Assembly: GCA_963777355.1 (NCBI GenBank) | Contig: CAVZQK010000020.1 | Location: 62,001-126,000, forward strand | Direction: 5' to 3' | DNA: 64,000 bases | DNA from: DATJHM01 sp963777355 | Lineage (GTDB): Bacteria; Chloroflexota; Ktedonobacteria; Ktedonobacterales; Ktedonobacteraceae | In this document: positions 8,039 to 16,566 of the stretch, piece after piece | Position numbering within the stretch: position 1 is the stretch's first letter | How the letters are laid out: each line of letters opens with the position of its first letter | Position numbers and translations under genes: made by a program | Notes under the pieces: model-generated | What the model was told of the DNA's origin: nothing | The model's database searches: none | Seen by the model: only the letters and a program-made list of their open reading frames with translations

Positions 8039-8554
8039 TTATCGAGCGAAAGAGGCTGAAGCAACCTCCGGAGACTTTGTATCCAGAGAGCGTAGTTCCG
8101 CCAATTCTTCTTCGGGCAGGACGCGATCTGTGTTAGGATCGAAAACCAGATTGTCGCGTGAGCAGTAGTAAAGACTTTTCCAGACCGCTGTCGCACGATC
8201 CCATTCTGGGAAACGCTCCGTCGCCTCTGCGTCACCTTTCACCACACGGTTAAATGCGGTATACGAAAGCACCAGCGCTGTTATAATACTAATTAAAGTG
8301 ATTCCCACTAGAATGCTATCAACGAGGAAGCCCACATTCGCCTCAGAACCAATTAGCACAACGATCGAAAAGACACATATACCGACAAGCACGGTGCAGA
8401 AAAAAATGGTTCGAGACATCGATACGGTCTTCGTGGGCATATCCGGTGGCGCACAACGGGCTACCCCTGCCTCATAAGCCTCGCGCATTGTTTTCACTTG
8501 ATCCGCCTGCTTACACACCGGACAAGTTGGTTTTTGGCCTTCAGCACTCGCCAT
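8039..8554 (-). CDS. Two-TM membrane protein with N-terminal CxxC
   Basis: This 171-residue protein is not recognised as a named family. It starts with MASAEGQKPTCPVCKQADQV, a CPVC knuckle that may bind zinc. Two hydrophobic helices follow (IFFCTVLVGICVFSIVVLIG and the stretch around VDSILVGITLISIITALVL). The soluble C-terminus has FPEWDRATAVWKSLYYCSRDNLVFDP. The C-terminal WxxLYYCxRD...F segment resembles small zinc-ribbon-like membrane proteins, with the domains facing the cytoplasm. AGGAGGG precedes the ATG. Function unknown. Confidence 0.7.
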   Translation of the reverse strand: MASAEGQKPTCPVCKQADQVKTMREAYEAGVARCAPPDMPTKTVSMSRTIFFCTVLVGICVFSIVVLIGSEANVGFLVDSILVGITLISIITALVLSYTAFNRVVKGDAEATERFPEWDRATAVWKSLYYCSRDNLVFDPNTDRVLPEEELAELRSLDTKSPEVASASFAR

Positions 8555-8905
8555 AAAAAACCCTCCTTATGTCGCTCGCATTGCTGAAAAATGAGCAACC
8601 TTACCTGTATTCGCTAACTAGCATAGCACGTCGGCGTCTATTCGACAATGCTCTTTGATCTCGCTGAAAACTTTTCTGCTAGCTCTTCCTTAACTATATC
8701 GATTTATGTAACGTTATGAGAAGCACACAGAAACAAAAAGACATTTACCAACCCTTAACCTCTATCATCACAATAAAATCATAAACTACAGGTAATATCT
8801 CTTTATACGAAATAGTTTGAATAGCAACATGGTATGTATTCTTACGCGAAATTTTCATTTCAATTTCAAATTTCTGAATAGCTATGTGGAAGAGGTAGAG
8901 GAAAT
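8555..8905. other. Intergenic region, no gene seen (351 bp)
   Basis: This AT-rich stretch separates the divergent genes at 8554 and 8906 and should hold both promoters. A TTTCA-rich run occurs near 8846-8876. A minus-strand frame at 8745-8954 lacks protein-like composition and a ribosome site. I see no RNA gene. Confidence 0.5.
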
Positions 8906-9358
8906 ATGCAACAGGACTTAGCACGTATCTCATTTCAAGATAAAAAAGTTTCACTAGATCAGCTCCAGATTCCTACAAGCGAATCTATGGATCAATATGA
9001 TACCCGTCTTGTACCACACATCTCGCTGCCTCAACGCCAGCAACAGATGGATGGTGGTCAACAGCGTCGTGGACTTTTACACGACTATTTAGCCGCATCT
9101 TCAAACACAACTAATGATCCAGGCCTCACTGTTGCTATGGATAAATATGAGCTGGCCCGCTCTATCGCCGCCGCAACCCAGGCCCAGCTCATCCCACAAA
9201 ATACCCTACCATATGCTCAGCCTACCCCCATTCCACCCATCGCCCCAGATGCTGCATCTAAACACCAACAAAAGCAAACACGCAGGCTCACCTTTATGAA
9301 ATCCTTACTCACCATCGAGTTACCTGCATGGTTAAAAAATTTCTTTTTTGTTGAGTAA
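8906..9358 (+). CDS. Hypothetical protein, Gln/Pro-rich (150 aa)
   Basis: The ATG at 8906 follows GAAGAGGTAGAGGAAAT, a strong ribosome site. The protein is hydrophilic and rich in Gln and Pro (SLPQRQQQMDGGQQRRGLLHD, then PYAQPTPIPPIAPDAASKH), so it is probably largely disordered. It ends with a hydrophobic/aromatic tail SLLTIELPAWLKNFFFVE that could dock on a partner or membrane. I do not recognise it. It is followed by mazG on the same strand, with about 200 bp between. Confidence 0.55.
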   Translation: MQQDLARISFQDKKVSLDQLQIPTSESMDQYDTRLVPHISLPQRQQQMDGGQQRRGLLHDYLAASSNTTNDPGLTVAMDKYELARSIAAATQAQLIPQNTLPYAQPTPIPPIAPDAASKHQQKQTRRLTFMKSLLTIELPAWLKNFFFVE

Positions 9359-9556
9359 GATCTTCCCCTGGACCTTTTCGACTTTCCGGTGTATACTTTT
9401 TGCGGTTGGAATAGGTGGGCAGCAAGCAGTGCGGCTTTCTACGCTCCTCGGCCCGTTTTGAGGATACCCATAGACAATAGACTACTTCAACTATCCGGTT
9501 CTTGTAATCTCAAAGACGAAAAAACTTTCTTGCTTTTTTCTTTTTTTAAGGAGTAT

Positions 9557-11074
9557 ATGCGCGTGAGCACGGCAGCTATTACTATTCTTGGCCTCGGTCC
9601 CGGCAGCTTTCAGGATCTGACACAACAAGCATATACTCTGCTTCAAGAGGCAGCGACACAGGGACAGTCCGTCTATTTTCGTACGCTGGTTCATCCTACT
9701 GTTGAACCCCTCAAAAAGGCCCTGCCCGGCCTTGCCATTACCTCTTTCGATCAGTTCTATGACGAGTCCGATGACTGGCAATCGCTCTATCAACAAATCA
9801 CCGATACTATCTGCCAGCAAGCAGAACAGCAACCCTTGATCTATGCGGTCCCTGGGCATCCCCTCATTGGCGAAAGCTCGGTTCAACTTATCCTCAATCA
9901 GGCACGTCAGCACAAGCTAACCACACGTATAGTTGCAGGCCTCTCCTTTCTCGAACCTGTCTGCACTCTGCTGGAGCTCGATCCTTTTGATGCCGGCACA
10001 CAGATTATCGATGCCACCGCCCTGGCGGCTCTGCGCCCTGACGAGATCGGCGGTAAAATCATTCCTACCGTCCCTCTCCTGGTCGCACAAGTCTACAATC
10101 GCCGCCTGGCAAGTGCGGTCAAACTTTCACTCAGCGAACACTATCCAGACGAGTGGCCCATCAAGCTCGTTCGCGCCGCTGGCGTGGACAGCGACAAATC
10201 GGTTATCGAGATGCCGCTCTACGCACTCGACCACAATACCTTTGCTAACCATCTCACCACATTGTATGTCCCTCCGGTAAACCCTCTCACTGCCTTGAAA
10301 CTGCCAGAGACACAGCGCTATATTATCGAACGCCTCAGACGCGAACCCGATGGCTGTCCCTGGGACCGTAAGCAGACGCACGATACGTTGAGGCGCTACC
10401 TGATTGAGGAGACATACGAGGTTGTGGAGGCCCTGGATGAGCATAATATGGAGAAGCTCGCAGAAGAACTCGGCGATATCCTGCTCCAGGTCTATCTACA
10501 CGCCGAGCTTGCCCGCCAGGATGGCGACTTTACGATCAACGATGTCTACGAGCATATTAATGCCAAGTTGATCCGCCGCCATCCTCACGTCTTTGGTACT
10601 ACCGAGGTCAGCGGCGCAGAACAGGTTGTGCAGAATTGGGACGCTATCAAAAAGCAAGAACGCGCCCAGGCAGGCAAAGATGTTCAGCAAGAGAGTATTC
10701 TGGATGGCGTTCCACCAGCTTTACCCGCTCTAATGATGAGCCAGGAATACGAAAAGCGCGTCGTCAAAGTCGGTTTCGCCTTCCCTTCAATGGCAGAGGT
10801 CTACGAAAAGCTCGCGGAAGAACTTCAGGAACTACAAGAAGCGCAGACCGCCGGGAATCGGTTTGAGGAGCTCGGCGATCTGCTCTTTATGGTCGTTGAA
10901 ATCGCCCACGCCCTCAACATCGACGCCGAAGACGCTTTGCGTGCCAGTAACCACAAATTCCGCCATCGCTTCCAGATTATGGAAACCATCGCCCGTGCGG
11001 AAGGACGCGCCCCCTCCTCGCTTAGCTCATCCGAGTGGGGCGCTCTCTGGCAACGCGCCAAACAGGGCGGTTAA
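9557..11074 (+). CDS. mazG: YabN-like tetrapyrrole methylase / MazG nucleoside triphosphate pyrophosphohydrolase fusion
   Basis: This 505-residue two-domain protein starts at the ATG after AAGGAG (9548-9553). Residues 1-230 form the SAM-dependent tetrapyrrole methylase fold (ITILGLGPGSFQDLT, then YAVPGHPLIGESSVQL). The rest is a MazG protein with two pyrophosphohydrolase units: CPWDRKQTHDTLRRYLIEET and YEVVEALDEHNMEKLAEELGD in the first, EELQELQEAQ...RFEELGDLLFMVVEI in the second. The EExxE...ExxD metal motifs are intact. MazG cleaves NTPs to NMPs and PPi, removing aberrant or alarmone-like nucleotides. An in-frame upstream extension to 9389 is not supported by a ribosome site. Confidence 0.92.
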   Translation: MRVSTAAITILGLGPGSFQDLTQQAYTLLQEAATQGQSVYFRTLVHPTVEPLKKALPGLAITSFDQFYDESDDWQSLYQQITDTICQQAEQQPLIYAVPGHPLIGESSVQLILNQARQHKLTTRIVAGLSFLEPVCTLLELDPFDAGTQIIDATALAALRPDEIGGKIIPTVPLLVAQVYNRRLASAVKLSLSEHYPDEWPIKLVRAAGVDSDKSVIEMPLYALDHNTFANHLTTLYVPPVNPLTALKLPETQRYIIERLRREPDGCPWDRKQTHDTLRRYLIEETYEVVEALDEHNMEKLAEELGDILLQVYLHAELARQDGDFTINDVYEHINAKLIRRHPHVFGTTEVSGAEQVVQNWDAIKKQERAQAGKDVQQESILDGVPPALPALMMSQEYEKRVVKVGFAFPSMAEVYEKLAEELQELQEAQTAGNRFEELGDLLFMVVEIAHALNIDAEDALRASNHKFRHRFQIMETIARAEGRAPSSLSSSEWGALWQRAKQGG

Positions 11075-11590
11075 CCACTAAAAATCCTCAAGTTTTCTCT
11101 CTTCTTGCCGATTAAGAAAAGAGTAGAATCTTGCTACCCGATCTGCCATCACCAACTGGCTCATCATCTTTTCTTTTCACGCAAAGGAGCATGTAGCATT
11201 TTACGAAAAATGTAGCATTCTCAAAAAAGAGGTGCACTTTCTCATGTATACTTAAATCCAGTCTACAAGCGGCTCGTGTAGCATATGTAGGGTTTTCTTT
11301 CTTAAAAGAAGCTTTTCTTAGGCACAGAATAATACGCTCTCGTTTGCTTTCTGTATTCTCTATAGGCGGAGTTCACAACATTTTCTTTCACAGAAAAGGC
11401 CATTTCCCGAAAATCGAATCATCTTCTCTCATCCACTTTTCTGTATAGTCTGTATACTATATAGGCTGTATCACGTTCACAGCATTTTTCTGCGAGGTGC
11501 CATTTTTTGAAAAATAAAAACACCGGTCTCTCTGGCTTGCCCTGTCTGTTTGCAAGACAGCCAGAGATCGAAGTTCATCGCTGCATTGCC
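11075..11590. repeat. Gene-free region with diverged repeats (516 bp)
   Basis: Between convergent mazG and the kinase gene lies an AT-rich stretch without convincing genes. Two blocks resemble each other: about 11349-11412 (TTTCTGTATTCTCTATAGGC then TTCACAACATTTTC and CCATTTCCCGAAAAT) and about 11439-11515 (TTTCTGTATAGTCTG then TTCACAGCATTTTTC and CCATTTTTTGAAAAAT). A third, weaker relative lies around 11195-11240 (TAGCATTTTACGAAAAATG). They look like decayed copies of one non-coding repeat. Confidence 0.45.
11508..11567 (-). terminator. Intrinsic terminator of the Pnkp-like kinase gene
   Basis: On the minus strand TCTCTGGCT (11567-11559) pairs with AGCCAGAGA (11537-11529). A smaller inner stem (CTGTC/GACAG) sits in the loop. 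The structure is followed by a T-rich run (complement of 11519-11508). It lies just beyond the stop of the kinase gene. Confidence 0.7.
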
Positions 11591-12148
11591 CTAAGAGACA
11601 CGCACCCTCACCGCCTGGTCCGCCGTGAGTATATATACCTGGTCCCATCTCTCATCCGCAATATCACGCAGCGCTTGCTGCAAAAGTCCGCTGTGATAGG
11701 CGATGACCTGGGGACCTACCATACGCTGCCGCTGGCTGTCTCTTTGAATACAGAGATGTTCTTCGATATTAAAGACAATGAGACATGTGGCGTATTGATG
11801 TCTCTTCGCTAGCTCTAACAATCTCTGGCGCGTCTCTGGCTGAAGCGCGGTACTATCAGCGATAGTGAAGCAGTTTTGGAACATCCGTTTATGCATGATA
11901 TAATAGAAAAGGTCAAAGGCATCATGGCTCGCTTGCTGACTGTTCTCGTCGTCACAGACCAACGCCCGGCAATGATCCGACGAGACGATGACGGTTGGCA
12001 TCAGAGGCGGATCTTGCTCTTTGAGCACCTGATTCGCAAAGGTACTTTTACCGCAACCCGCCGAACCACAAAGGACTAGCAGCGCACGCCGAGGAAGCAA
12101 AATTTCATTCGCGACTGGATGTTCCTCATCAGGTCCCATACTCTCCAT
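11591..12148 (-). CDS. Stand-alone Pnkp-type polynucleotide kinase domain (AAA_33 family)
   Basis: This 185-residue P-loop kinase has VLCGSAGCGKSTFANQVL (Walker A), then IVSSDHCRALVCDDENSQQ, the S-S-D-x-x-R-x-x-V-x-D-D-E pattern of the kinase domain of bacterial RNA-repair Pnkp, and FTIADSTALQPETRQRLLELA (Walker B/lid region). Bacterial Pnkp normally fuses this kinase to a phosphatase and an adenylyltransferase, with Hen1 nearby; neither is present here. It therefore could phosphorylate 5'-OH RNA ends or another substrate. GGAAAGGAAG precedes the ATG. It is divergent from alaS. Confidence 0.8.
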   Translation of the reverse strand: MESMGPDEEHPVANEILLPRRALLVLCGSAGCGKSTFANQVLKEQDPPLMPTVIVSSDHCRALVCDDENSQQASHDAFDLFYYIMHKRMFQNCFTIADSTALQPETRQRLLELAKRHQYATCLIVFNIEEHLCIQRDSQRQRMVGPQVIAYHSGLLQQALRDIADERWDQVYILTADQAVRVRVS

Positions 12149-12176
12149 TGCGGTGCTTCCTTTCCTTTGATATAAT
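12148..12176 (+). promoter_or_regulatory. Putative sigma70-type promoter for alaS
   Basis: TTGCGG (12148-12153), a 17-bp spacer and a consensus TATAAT (12171-12176) face alaS. The resulting leader is about 200 nt. I looked for a T-box there (TGGNACCGCG-type bulge) and did not find one. Confidence 0.5.
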
Positions 12177-12385
12177 GCGCATGCATGTATACGCTACGCC
12201 ACCTATTTGAGATCGGGTATATCTCCCCTTCTCTGCTTGCGTCTCTATTATAACAGAACTGTACGATGACTTTTCGCATGCTTATGCCGCATGCTCCAAT
12301 ACTTTCGCGTTCACGCGTCGCTCGCTGGCGGCTGAAAACGTTCCACCAACGACGAACGGTTGATGTTCATATTGAGGAGGCTGCT

Positions 12386-15028
12386 GTGTCTGTTGATACA
12401 ACGCTAACTGGAACTGAAATTCGTGCTCGTTTCCTGGATTTTTATGCCAGTAAAGGCCATGCGAAAATGCCCAGTTCGTCTCTCGTGCCACGCAATGATC
12501 CTACTGTGCTCTTGACTACTGCCGGGATGCAGCAGATGATTCCCTACTTTCTGGGACGCGAAACTCCTCCTGCCCTACGAATGACTTCTTCACAGAAGTG
12601 TTTCCGCACAACGGACATCGATAAGGTTGGCAACCAGCGTACTCTGACTTTCTTTGAGATGCTGGGCAATTTCTCTGTCGGCGATTACTTTAAACGCGAG
12701 GCGATTTCAGTTTCGCCTGGGAGTTCCTGACTCAGGTTGTCAAGCTACCTGCCGACCGCCTCCATCCAACTGTCCATCCTGCAGATGATGAGGCTCCTCG
12801 GCTACTGGCACGAGATCGCCGGTTTTCCCGATGAGGCGATTGTGCGCCTGGAAGATAACTGGTGGGGCCCTCCGGGTGCCTCTGGCCCCTGTGGTCCCGA
12901 TTCCGAAATCTATTATGATCGCGGCGTAGAATATGGCTGCGGCGAGGCCGATTGCAAACCCGGCTGCGAGTGCGAACGCTTCCTTGAGATCTGGAACCTG
13001 GTCTTTATGCAGTTCTATCAGGATCTCGATGGCACGCGTACACCCTTCCTCGCAAAAATATCGATACCGGTATGGGCCTGGAGCGCCTGACGATGGTGTT
13101 ACAGGGCAAAGAGTCGGTCTTCGATATCGATCTGTTCCGCGCTATCATCGATCACTTTGCACAGTCTCGCTCACACGTCCTATGGCAAAGATCCACAAGA
13201 CCGATACTTCACTGCGTGTGATCGCCGACCATGCTCGCGCTCTGGTCTTCCTGGCGGCCGATGGTGTTCTCCCCAGCAACGAGGGGCGCGGCTATATCTT
13301 CCGCCGTATTTTACGCCGCGCCGTTCGTCATGGCAAACTGCTTGGCCTGGATAAGCCCTTCCTCTCTGAAGCCGCCGATACCGTCATCAATCTGATGGGT
13401 GACTACTACACCGAATTGCGCACACAACGCACAGCGCATCATCGATGTCCTGAGCATGGAAGAGAAGAAGTTTGGTCAGACTCTGAACACAGGTCTGGCT
13501 CTGCTCAATGAACTGTTGCAGATTTGAAGCAGCGTCGGCAAGCGGTAATTCCTGGCGAAGAGGTTTTCAAACTCTATGATACTCATGGCTTCCCGGTCGA
13601 ACTGACGGAGGAGATCGCCGCCGAACAAGGCTTTACTATCGATACCGCTGGTTTCGAGCAGTCCATGCAACACCAACAGGAACGCAGCCGCGCCGCCAGT
13701 ACTTTTATCCAGGCTCAGGATGATCGTGCCCTGACTGATATCCTCAATCGCGTTGGTCCAACCAAGGTTTACAGGCTATGAAGGCATTACTGGCAGCAGT
13801 CAAGATCGTCGGTCTGGTAGTCAATGGTGCGGAGGTCGAGAGCATCAGCGCCCCACAACAGGCCCTGGTCATTCTGGACAAAACACCCTTCTATGCCGAA
13901 AGTGGCGGTCAGATCGGCGATCGGGGTGCTCTCAGTGGACGAACTGGGAGCTTTCCAGGTGCAGGATACACGTCGCCCTTTAAAAGGCTTGATCGTCCAC
14001 TATGGTGATCTGACCGAGGGCTATTTAACGTCGGTAGACAAGGTTCAGGCCAATGTCATCGGACAACGCCGCGAGGATACCATACGCAACCATAGCGCGA
14101 CTCACCTCTTCCACAAAGCCTTGCGCGATCTGCTGGGTCCACAGGTCGAACAGCGTGGCTCGCTGGTCGAACCTGAGCGCCTGCGCTTCGACTTCACCAG
14201 CCCCACGCGCTTTACGATCTGAAGATCTGGCACAGATCGATGCGCAGATCAATCGCTGGATTCGCGCTGATTTCCCCGTTCATACCAATCTCATGCCTTT
14301 ACAGGATGCGATGAATACAGGAGCCATGGCTCTCTTTGGTGAGAAATACGAAGATGTGGTGCGCGTCGTCTCCATGGGCAGTAGTATTGAGCTATGTGGT
14401 GGTACGCATACTGTCTGCAACTGGCCAGATTGGCCTCTATATTACAATACAAGAAACCAGCATCGCTGCTGGTATCCGCCGTATTGAGGCCCTGACCGGG
14501 CGTGCTGCTGAAGCCTATCTTCGCCGGCGCAGTCTCCTGACGGAGAGCTTGCCAATAAGTTGCAAACGCAGCCGGATGCAGTTGAACCTCGCGTCGAGCA
14601 GCTCCTGCAGGAACTGGCTACTGCACGCAGACAAATTACTCAGTATCAACGCGAGGCTGCTCTTCACCAGGCACAGAACCTGGCTGCCCATGCGCAAGAG
14701 ATGCTGGGTGTCCCTGTCGTTGCTGCCACCGTCGAGGTGGCCGATGATAAAGTGTTGCGTGAGATGGGCGAAATGGTTGAAACACAATTGAAGCAGCCCG
14801 GTGTCGTTGTCCTGGCTAGCGAATTTGATGAACGTGTCGCTCTCCAGGTCAACGTTGATTCTGCATTAACGAAACGTGGACTACACGCAGGTAAGATTGC
14901 GGGTGCGGTCGGTGAGCGCTTGGGCGGCAAAGGTGGTGGCAGCCCTGAATCAGCGCAAGGCGGCGGGAAAAATACGCGCCGCCCTGGATGCTGCACTTGA
15001 TCTCGTTGTTAACGTTTGTCAAAGATAA
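12386..15028 (+). pseudogene. alaS: Alanine--tRNA ligase, many frameshifts
   Basis: AlaRS charges tRNA-Ala and is essential. The start is a GTG at 12386 preceded by GAGGAGG. The frame-joined product covers the whole enzyme: the catalytic core (RARFLDFYASKGHAKMPSSS, then RTLTFFEMLGNFSVGDYFK), DNWWGPPGASGPCGPDSEIY, MGLERLTMVLQGK, the editing domain zinc motif (RNHSATHLFHKAL and ELCGGTH) and the C-Ala domain ending in AALDAALDLVVNVCQR (stop 15026-15028). The frame breaks about 12 times, near 12705, 12800, 13045, 13165, 13192, 13415, 13520, 13775, 13930, 14210, 14415, 14535 and 14955. Several are single-base changes in short homopolymers (for example a missing G at 13520 and an extra G at 13775). 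No substitutional decay is visible, so sequencing error is more likely than a true pseudogene. Confidence 0.85.
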
Positions 15029-15206
15029 TCTGCGTGAGACTTTGCCAATGGAGCAAATTTTGTGTTATAACGTACAAGACATGCAGCAGAAGAGATGTTA
15101 GCAGGACTCCCTGCACAGCAACCCCATGGCAGCGAAGCAATAGATTTGGGACAAATACATGATGAATCTCTTTCAACGTCTGCGAACCTTCTTCCGAGGA
15201 GACACG

Positions 15207-16502
15207 ATGCGAATGGACAATACGGCAGCTGAAGATGGAGACGAAGATGATCTGGAAGAAGCAGGAGAGGCATGCCAGCGCCAGCTCTTTACCGCGCTGG
15301 ATATCGGTACTGCGTACGCCAAGGCGATTATCGTTGAGGTAGGCGGAGATCATGCTGAAGTTATGGGTGCTGGCCGCCATCCGCAAAGCTATACCCATAT
15401 GGCTGATGGCATTGTCACGGATATAGCTGGCGTTATCGCCAACTGTAACGAGGCTCTTGCTCAAAGCTGAACAGGCCGCGGGGGGCAAGATCGCTCCCTC
15501 GGCCGTGATTGGTATCGCAGGCGAACTGGTTAAAGGTAGCTCGGTTACCGTCAGTAAACAACGCTCGCAACCAACAAAACCGATCTCTCCTGAAGAGCTG
15601 GATGCAGCTGATTACTTCCGCTCAACAGAAACTTCTGAAGAATGCGAAAGAGCGCATCGCCGCCGAAACAGGCTAGCAGAATATCGATGTTCGCCTGACC
15701 AATGCGGCCGTCATTTCCGTACGCATCGATGGGCAGTTAGTTACACAATCCTATTGGTTTTCGTGGTCGCCATTTCTCTCTTACCCTGTTCAGTGCTTTT
15801 GCACCTCTCACACAGCTGGGCGCACTGGAGACGGTTGCCCAGGGCCTCGATCTGACACTGTCTGCTATTGTGGCTGAACCCTACGCCCTGGCACGCTGCT
15901 TGAGCAGAAACGCCAGTGCCGATAGCGGCGCGATTTTTATCGATATCGGCGGTGGCACGACTGATATCGCTCTGGTTCGCCAGGGCGGCATCGAAGAGAC
16001 ACGTATGTTCGCTCTGGGTGGTCGCACTTTTACCCGCCGTATCGCTACCAGTAAGGGCATCCGATAAAAGATGCTGAACGCCTCAAAATCAGTTATAGTA
16101 ACGGCGAGATTAAAGGCGCTGGCAGCGATGAAATTCAGGATATCCTCGCTCCTGAATGTCAGACCTGGATGGATAGCGTTGAGCTATTGATCGACGAATT
16201 TTCAAAAGGTGAATTCTTCCACCCGCCATCTATGTCGTCGGCGGCGGTTCGGCCTCACCGACATTAATGCAACGCCTGGAGAGGTTCCCCTGGACCGAAC
16301 GTTTACCATTTTCCCGCCAACCTATTATCCGTACCGTCCAGCCAGAAATGGTCGCCAGCATGTCTGATCCAGAAGGGCTTGCTTGCGTAATGCCCAGGAT
16401 ATTACGCCAATGGCCCTGGCTTATCAGGCCATCGAATTGCAAAATGAAAATAATGTTCTCGAAAGGGCACTCGATCGTGTTATGACTAATATGCATATAT
16501 GA
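15207..16502 (+). pseudogene. FtsA/PilM-like ASKHA ATPase, several frameshifts
   Basis: Actin-like ATPase of the FtsA/PilM class. The ATG at 15207 follows CGAGGAGA. Phosphate-1 is FTALDIGTAYAKAIIVEV. A middle segment reads NIDVRLTNAAVISVRIDGQLV and VAQGLDLTLSAIVAEPYALAR. Phosphate-2 is FIDIGGGTTDIALVRQGG. The adenosine motif YVVGGGSASPTLM and the C-terminus (ALDRVMTNMHI) follow. Breaks occur near 15465, 15620, 15760, 16065, 16215 and 16385, with intact motifs between them. A central SHS2-like region is compatible with FtsA. It precedes the baseplate-J-domain membrane protein by 64 bp, suggesting the ATPase works with it at the membrane. It is probably not the cell-division FtsA, as no ftsZ is near. 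Confidence 0.75.
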
Positions 16503-16528
16503 GTGCCAATGAGTACTAATGAGTACTA
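16499..16528. repeat. Three 10-bp tandem repeats over the stop codon
   Basis: ATGAGTGCCA, ATGAGTACTA and ATGAGTACTA follow one another without gaps. The first unit contains the TGA of the FtsA-like gene. The array lies between that gene and the ribosome site of the next one. Confidence 0.7.
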
Positions 16529-16566
16529 ATATACCGAACCTGCTGTAACAAGCAAACAGGGGGTGA

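Noticed and set aside
8745..8954. 69-codon minus-strand frame in the AT-rich gap
   Set aside because: It overlaps the ribosome site and start of the 150-aa gene and has no ribosome site of its own.
12177..12385. T-box riboswitch in the alaS leader
   Set aside because: No TGGNACCGCG-type antiterminator bulge or terminator hairpin is seen in the 200-nt leader.
12386..15028. Programmed frameshifting in alaS
   Set aside because: About 12 separate shifts of both directions, many at ordinary sequence, cannot be recoding.
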